Below are positions 59,811 through 64,000 of a stretch of DNA of 64,000 nt, one piece after another. Where the stretch lies: NCBI RefSeq assembly GCF_034314105.1, contig NZ_JAVIWJ010000001.1, positions 4,572,001-4,636,000 of the forward strand, read 5' to 3'. Every line of letters begins with the position of its first letter. The stretch's first letter is position 1. This DNA is from Pseudomonas sp. AB6. Lineage in GTDB: Bacteria > Pseudomonadota > Gammaproteobacteria > Pseudomonadales > Pseudomonadaceae. A program made the position numbers and the translations under genes. The notes under the pieces were generated by a model, which ran no database searches, had not been told where the DNA came from, and saw nothing but the letters and a program-made list of their open reading frames with translations.

Positions 59811-60620
59811 TTGCCGAGCGCATCCCATCCAGCATCGTCGGTGCTAGTAGTCCAACTGTCCGACAGCCACCTATTTGCCGACGCGGACGACAAGCTGCTG
59901 GGCATGAAGACCCGCGACAGCCTGAATGCCGTGATCGAGCGTGTCTTGGCCGAACAACCGGCTGTTGATTTGCTAATAGCCACGGGTGATTTGTCCCAAG
60001 ACGGGAGCGTTGAGTCTTACGAGGCGTTTCGTCAGGTCAGTGCGCAAATTTCGGCACCCACTCGCTGGATTCCCGGTAATCACGACGAGCTACCGGAGAT
60101 GGCTGAGGCCGCCCGTCACAGTGAGTATCTGGAGCCGATCATCGATCTCGGCCATTGGCGCATTACCTTGCTGGATTCCGCCGTCCCCGGCTCAGTACCC
60201 GGTTTTTTGCAGGACGCGCAACTGCAATTGCTGGCCCGCTCATTGAGCGAAGCGCCGGAACGCCATCATCTGGTGTGCCTGCACCACAATCCGGTTCCCA
60301 TTGGCTGTCAGTGGATGGACCCCATTGGCCTGCGTAATCCTGAGAAGCTGTTTGCGGTGCTTGATCGATTCCCCCACGTGCGTGCGGTGCTGTGGGGGCA
60401 CGTTCATCAGGAATACGATCAATTGCGTAACGGCGCGCGCTTGCTGGCATCGCCCTCGACCTGCATACAGTTCGCGCCGGGCAGTGTCGAATTTAAGGTC
60501 GACACGACAGCGCCGGGTTATCGCTGGTTGCGCTTGTATGCCGATGGCCGACTCGATACAGGGGTTTCCCGGGTGGAGGGGCTGGATTTCGAGGTGGACT
60601 ACAGCGGCGAAGGTTATTGA
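59811..60620 (+). CDS. cpdA: 3',5'-cyclic-AMP phosphodiesterase CpdA
   Basis: 269-residue metallophosphoesterase that hydrolyses cAMP and so limits Vfr/CRP signalling. The metal-binding motifs are in order: QLSDSHLF, ATGDLSQDG, PGNHDE, LHHNP and LWGHVHQEYD. The start is TTG at 59811 with a strong aaggag site; no ATG precedes the conserved SSVLVVQLSDSH. In PAO1 (PA4969) it directly follows the DUF1249 gene; here it lies after the T6SS cassette. Confidence 0.93.
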   Translation: MPSASHPASSVLVVQLSDSHLFADADDKLLGMKTRDSLNAVIERVLAEQPAVDLLIATGDLSQDGSVESYEAFRQVSAQISAPTRWIPGNHDELPEMAEAARHSEYLEPIIDLGHWRITLLDSAVPGSVPGFLQDAQLQLLARSLSEAPERHHLVCLHHNPVPIGCQWMDPIGLRNPEKLFAVLDRFPHVRAVLWGHVHQEYDQLRNGARLLASPSTCIQFAPGSVEFKVDTTAPGYRWLRLYADGRLDTGVSRVEGLDFEVDYSGEGY

Positions 60621-60677
60621 GCGACTTCTCCTTAATTTAGCGGGAAATGTCTGAGAGTGAGTCATCGGGCGATTGTC

Positions 60678-60720
60678 CCTGTAAACTCCGCGTCTTTACG
60701 TGTGATCAATTGTTTACAGG
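60678..60720 (+). promoter_or_regulatory. Inverted repeat overlapping the yqiA ribosome binding site
   Basis: Perfect 9-base arms, cctgtaaac at 60678-60686 and gtttacagg at 60712-60720, with a 25-base spacer. The right arm includes the first bases of the cagg-agcg Shine-Dalgarno of yqiA (ATG 60728). Folding in the mRNA would partly mask the site, so it could modulate translation; alternatively it is a protein operator. Confidence 0.4.
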
Positions 60721-60727
60721 AGCGATT

Positions 60728-61333
60728 ATGACCGGCGAACCCTCCACACTGTTGTATATCCACGGTTTGAACAGCTCGCCGCTGTCGAAAAAAGCCAGTC
60801 AGTTATCAGCGTTGATGCACAAGCTGGGACTTGCCGCACAGCTGCGCGTGCCTGCACTTCATCATCATCCGCGTGAGGCCATCGCCCAGCTTGACGCTGC
60901 AATTGCCGAACTGGGTCGGCCACTGCTGGTCGGCAGCTCCCTCGGCGGCTACTATGCGACTCACTTGGCTGAGCGCCATGGCCTCAAGGCCGTACTGATC
61001 AATCCAGCGGTCAACCCGCATCGATTGTTCGACGGTTTACTCGGCACCCAGCAGAACCTGTACAGCGGCGAAAGCTGGGAACTGACCCACGATCATGTGA
61101 CGGCCTTGGCCGAGCTGGAAGTACTGCCTCCGCAAGACCCGCAGCGTTTTCAGGTATGGCTGCAAACCGGGGATGAAACCCTTGACTACCGCCGCGCTCA
61201 GACGTTTTACCGAGCCTGTGCTTTGCGCATTCAGGCGGGCGGCGACCACAGTTTTCAGGGCTTCGCCGAGTGCTTGCCGGTGTTACTGATACTGGCCGGT
61301 TTCGCGCCAGAGCTTGTAAATGTAAACAGGTAA
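60728..61333 (+). CDS. yqiA: YqiA/YcfP family alpha/beta-hydrolase esterase
   Basis: 201-residue esterase of the UPF0227 family. The oxyanion region is YIHGLNSSPLSKKA, the nucleophile Ser is in LVGSSLGGYYATHLAE, the Asp is in the QTGDETLDYR region and the His is in GGDHSFQGF. The ATG at 60728 has cagg-agcg just upstream; the open frame extends 27 codons earlier through the inverted repeat and is not coding there. It sits between cpdA and parE, as in PAO1 and E. coli. Natural substrate unknown. Confidence 0.92.
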   Translation: MTGEPSTLLYIHGLNSSPLSKKASQLSALMHKLGLAAQLRVPALHHHPREAIAQLDAAIAELGRPLLVGSSLGGYYATHLAERHGLKAVLINPAVNPHRLFDGLLGTQQNLYSGESWELTHDHVTALAELEVLPPQDPQRFQVWLQTGDETLDYRRAQTFYRACALRIQAGGDHSFQGFAECLPVLLILAGFAPELVNVNR

Positions 61334-61371
61334 GATCCCGAATTTTAATGAATAACTGACGACGAGACCCC

Positions 61372-63276
61372 ATGGCCAATCCCAGCGCTAGCTCTTATAA
61401 CGCAGACGCCATCGAAGTCCTCTCGGGCCTCGACCCGGTTCGCAAGCGTCCGGGCATGTATACCGACACCACGCGGCCAAACCACCTCGCCCAGGAAGTC
61501 ATCGATAACAGCGTCGATGAAGCCCTCGCCGGGCACGCGAAGTCAGTTCAGGTCATCCTCCACGCCGACAATTCGTTGGAAGTGTCCGATGATGGTCGCG
61601 GCATGCCGGTAGATATTCACCCGGAAGAGGGTGTTTCGGGCGTCGAGCTGATTCTCACCAAGCTCCACGCTGGCGGCAAGTTCTCAAACAAGAACTACCA
61701 ATTTTCCGGCGGTTTGCACGGCGTAGGTATTTCCGTGGTGAACGCGCTGTCAAATCACGTTCGGGTGCGGGTAAAGCGCGACGGCAACGAATACGAAATG
61801 ACCTTTGCCGATGGCTATAAGGCCAGTGAGCTCGCGGTCATTGGTGCCGTCGGTAAACGCAATACCGGGACCAGCGTGTATTTCGCGCCGGACCCTAAAT
61901 ATTTTGATACGCCGAAATTTTCGGTCAGCCGCCTCAAGCATGTGCTCAAAGCGAAAGCGGTGCTGTGTCCGGGACTGTTAGTCAGCTTCGAAGACAAAGC
62001 CACCGGCGAAAAAATCGAATGGCATTACGAAGATGGCTTGCGCTCCTATCTGGAGGACGCGGTCAGTGGTTTTCTGCGCCTACCCGACGTGCCGTTTTGC
62101 GGCAGTTTTGCCGGCAATAAAGAAGCCATCGATTGGGCGCTGCTGTGGTTGCCCGAGGGTGGCGACAGCGTTCAGGAAAGCTACGTCAACCTGATCCCGA
62201 CTCAGCAGGGCGGTACTCACGTCAACGGCTTACGCCAGGGGCTGCTGGATGCGATGCGCGAATTTTGCGAGTTTCGTAGCCTGCTGCCGCGTGGCGTCAA
62301 GCTTGCGCCGGAAGATGTGTGGGAGCGGATTGCGTTCGTCTTGTCGATGAAAATGCAGGAGCCGCAATTTTCTGGCCAGACCAAAGAGCGGTTGTCCTCC
62401 CGTGAGGCTGCGGCGTTTGTTTCCGGTGTCGTCAAAGATGCATTCAGCCTGTGGCTCAACGCCAACTCCGAGCTGGGCATGCAACTGGCCGAACTGGCGA
62501 TCAACAACGCTGGTCGCCGCCTGAAGGCCAGCAAGAAGGTCGAGCGTAAGCGCGTCACCCAAGGGCCTGCGTTACCGGGCAAACTGGCTGATTGCGCTGG
62601 TCAGGACCCTATGCGCTCTGAACTGTTTCTGGTGGAAGGCGATTCCGCTGGCGGGTCGGCCAAGCAGGCGCGGGACAAAGAGTTTCAAGCGATTCTGCCG
62701 TTACGCGGGAAAATCCTGAACACCTGGGAAGTCGATGGTGGTGAGGTGCTGGCCAGTCAGGAAGTGCACAACATTGCCGTCGCTATTGGCGTGGATCCGG
62801 GTGTCGCCGACATCAGCCAATTGCGTTACGGCAAAATTTGCATCCTCGCCGACGCCGACTCAGACGGCCTGCACATCGCAACTTTGCTCTGTGCGTTGTT
62901 CGTTCAGCATTTCCGTCCGCTGGTTGATGCGGGTCATGTTTACGTTGCAATGCCACCGCTGTACCGGATCGACCTTGGCAAAGAAATTTATTACGCACTG
63001 GACGAAGCCGAGCGCGACGGGATTCTTGACCGTCTGGTGGCTGAGAAAAAGCGCGGCAAGCCCCAAGTCACACGCTTTAAAGGTCTGGGCGAAATGAACC
63101 CACCGCAGCTGCGGGAAACCACCATGGACCCGAACACTCGTCGTCTGGTCCAGCTTACGCTGGATGATTACGCGGCCACATCTGAAATGATGGACATGCT
63201 GCTGGCGAAAAAACGCGCGGGTGATCGCAAGACATGGCTCGAATCCAAAGGCAACCTGGCTGAGGTTTTGACTTGA
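61372..63276 (+). CDS. parE: DNA topoisomerase IV subunit B
   Basis: 634-residue ATPase subunit of topoisomerase IV, which unlinks daughter chromosomes with ParC. The GHKL ATPase domain has NSVDEALAGH, DDGRGMPVDIHPE and GGLHGVGISVVNAL. The TOPRIM domain has LVEGDSAGGSAKQARD (catalytic Glu) and DADSDGLHI (metal-binding Asp residues). The C-terminal part has FKGLGEMNP. The stop overlaps the next ATG (TGATG). Confidence 0.97.
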   Translation: MANPSASSYNADAIEVLSGLDPVRKRPGMYTDTTRPNHLAQEVIDNSVDEALAGHAKSVQVILHADNSLEVSDDGRGMPVDIHPEEGVSGVELILTKLHAGGKFSNKNYQFSGGLHGVGISVVNALSNHVRVRVKRDGNEYEMTFADGYKASELAVIGAVGKRNTGTSVYFAPDPKYFDTPKFSVSRLKHVLKAKAVLCPGLLVSFEDKATGEKIEWHYEDGLRSYLEDAVSGFLRLPDVPFCGSFAGNKEAIDWALLWLPEGGDSVQESYVNLIPTQQGGTHVNGLRQGLLDAMREFCEFRSLLPRGVKLAPEDVWERIAFVLSMKMQEPQFSGQTKERLSSREAAAFVSGVVKDAFSLWLNANSELGMQLAELAINNAGRRLKASKKVERKRVTQGPALPGKLADCAGQDPMRSELFLVEGDSAGGSAKQARDKEFQAILPLRGKILNTWEVDGGEVLASQEVHNIAVAIGVDPGVADISQLRYGKICILADADSDGLHIATLLCALFVQHFRPLVDAGHVYVAMPPLYRIDLGKEIYYALDEAERDGILDRLVAEKKRGKPQVTRFKGLGEMNPPQLRETTMDPNTRRLVQLTLDDYAATSEMMDMLLAKKRAGDRKTWLESKGNLAEVLT

Positions 63277-64000
63277 TGCGACGTTGGTTAACCGGATTAT
63301 TGTTGATCGCGCCGTCTGTGTTCGCTGCCCCTGTGCCACAGCTGAAAATGCTTGCCGAGCATGCGGTTGACGGCATGGTGGGCGGTAACTTATCAGGGTT
63401 GGCGTCTTGTAATGGCGTGCTGTGGACCGTCTCGGACCGCGACGATGCGTTGCTCTATCGCCTCGACACGTCGGCTACCGTATGGAAGGCAGAAGGTCAG
63501 GCGATTCAGGTGCCCCCAGTACCAGACAGCGGTCTGCCATTTACCTTGGTTTCGATGGCCAAAGCCTCCTCGCTGGTTCGAGGCGGTAGCCTGGATTTTG
63601 AAGGCGTGACGTGTGATGCCGCAGGCAATCGATACCTGGTTAGCGAAGGCTATGCCTCTGTATTGCAAGTGCCGGTGACAGGGGCGCCGAACTGGTTGCC
63701 CCTTCCCAAGAGCGTGGTTCAACAGGCACGGGACAGCGGCCTGTTGCAGAATTTCAATGCGATCTTCGAGGGCATTGCGATCAGTCCGGGTGGTGATCAA
63801 CTTTGGCTTGCAGCAGAGCGTGAAAAGCGCGGCTTGCTGTTGGTGCGCCGCGAGCAAGGTGCCTGGGACTGCAAAGGCAGTTGCGTGGTGCTCAGCGAGG
63901 GCGGTAAACAGACCATGCCTGCACAAATGGGCAGTCGTAGCGCTTCGAAAGATTTCTCCGATATCTCGCTGTATGAAGGGAAGCTATTTACCTTGGAACG
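63276..64000 (+). CDS. Phytase-esterase-like periplasmic protein (partial)
   Basis: The first 241 codons of a gene that runs off the right edge. Residues 1-18 form a signal peptide (MRRWLTGLLLIAPSVFA, then APVPQ). The mature part resembles the esterase-like activity of phytase family, a beta-propeller-like fold: GNLSGLASCNGVLWTVSDRD, SLDFEGVTCDAAGNRYLVSEG and FEGIAISPGGDQLWLAAERE. The ATG overlaps the parE stop (TGATG), so it is coupled to parE, in the position of PAO1 PA4966. Reaction unknown. Confidence 0.85.
   Translation, partial: MRRWLTGLLLIAPSVFAAPVPQLKMLAEHAVDGMVGGNLSGLASCNGVLWTVSDRDDALLYRLDTSATVWKAEGQAIQVPPVPDSGLPFTLVSMAKASSLVRGGSLDFEGVTCDAAGNRYLVSEGYASVLQVPVTGAPNWLPLPKSVVQQARDSGLLQNFNAIFEGIAISPGGDQLWLAAEREKRGLLLVRREQGAWDCKGSCVVLSEGGKQTMPAQMGSRSASKDFSDISLYEGKLFTLE

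Noticed and set aside
1..64000. tRNA, rRNA, CRISPR array, insertion sequence, integrase or prophage genes
   Set aside because: None was recognised on either strand when reading through the window; the accessory loci appear without linked mobility genes.

Overview
The window is an unbroken stretch of a Pseudomonas chromosome, most likely from the fluorescens/syringae side of the genus. Nearly every core gene has an obvious counterpart in P. aeruginosa PAO1, mostly in the same order. No rRNA, tRNA, CRISPR array or insertion sequence was recognised.

Layout. (1) 1-5758: choline uptake and catabolism block choV-choW-choX (cbcVWX), divergent L-serine dehydratase, and the AraC-type regulator gbdR. 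(2) 5868-7925: a small hypothetical gene, the 23S rRNA methyltransferase rlmJ, and msrA. (3) 8090-15595 (minus): the c-di-GMP phosphodiesterase dipA, then aceF and aceE of pyruvate dehydrogenase, with two matching palindromes upstream of aceE that look like operators for a FadR/PdhR-type repressor. (4) 15979-43747: glnE, then the LPS core/lipid A export cluster: waaF, waaC, waaG, waaP, a double kinase, a carbamoyltransferase, wapH, mig-14, dnpA, ssg, wapR, waaL, a kinase-like gene, msbA and hldE. A 6-kb toxin gene on the opposite strand is inserted in this cluster (24670-30720). (5) 43847-49482: a Nudix-like hypothetical, an aldo/keto reductase, an FAD oxidoreductase, an SMR efflux pump with a divergent LysR regulator, and waaA. 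(6) 49567-56662: tolC, a TPP riboswitch with thiC and a CytX-type transporter, a DUF3298 lipoprotein, nudF and a DUF1249 gene. (7) 56864-59660: a T6SS cassette of hcp, a candidate pore-forming effector and two tandem immunity-like genes, inserted between DUF1249 and cpdA. (8) 59811-64000: cpdA, yqiA, parE and the start of a phytase-esterase-like gene.

The two accessory insertions are the most interesting parts. The 2016-residue toxin carries two tandem copies of an EreA/ChaN-like (RRSP-like) domain. The second copy keeps the GE-x-H, EH and GN-x-H motifs; the first has lost nearly all of these residues, so it looks like an active domain joined to a dead paralogue. The T6SS cassette pairs an Hcp with a LysM-like, glycine-zipper effector. 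Its second immunity gene is preceded by a 39-base copy of the effector 3' end, the scar of a tandem duplication or an effector exchange.

Compared with the remembered PAO1 order, the core-LPS cluster lacks wapP and wapQ between waaP and the double kinase, and ilvE between glnE and waaF. REP-like inverted repeats built on a GAATGAATTCG(C)TCCCA core lie downstream of several genes and probably act as terminators.
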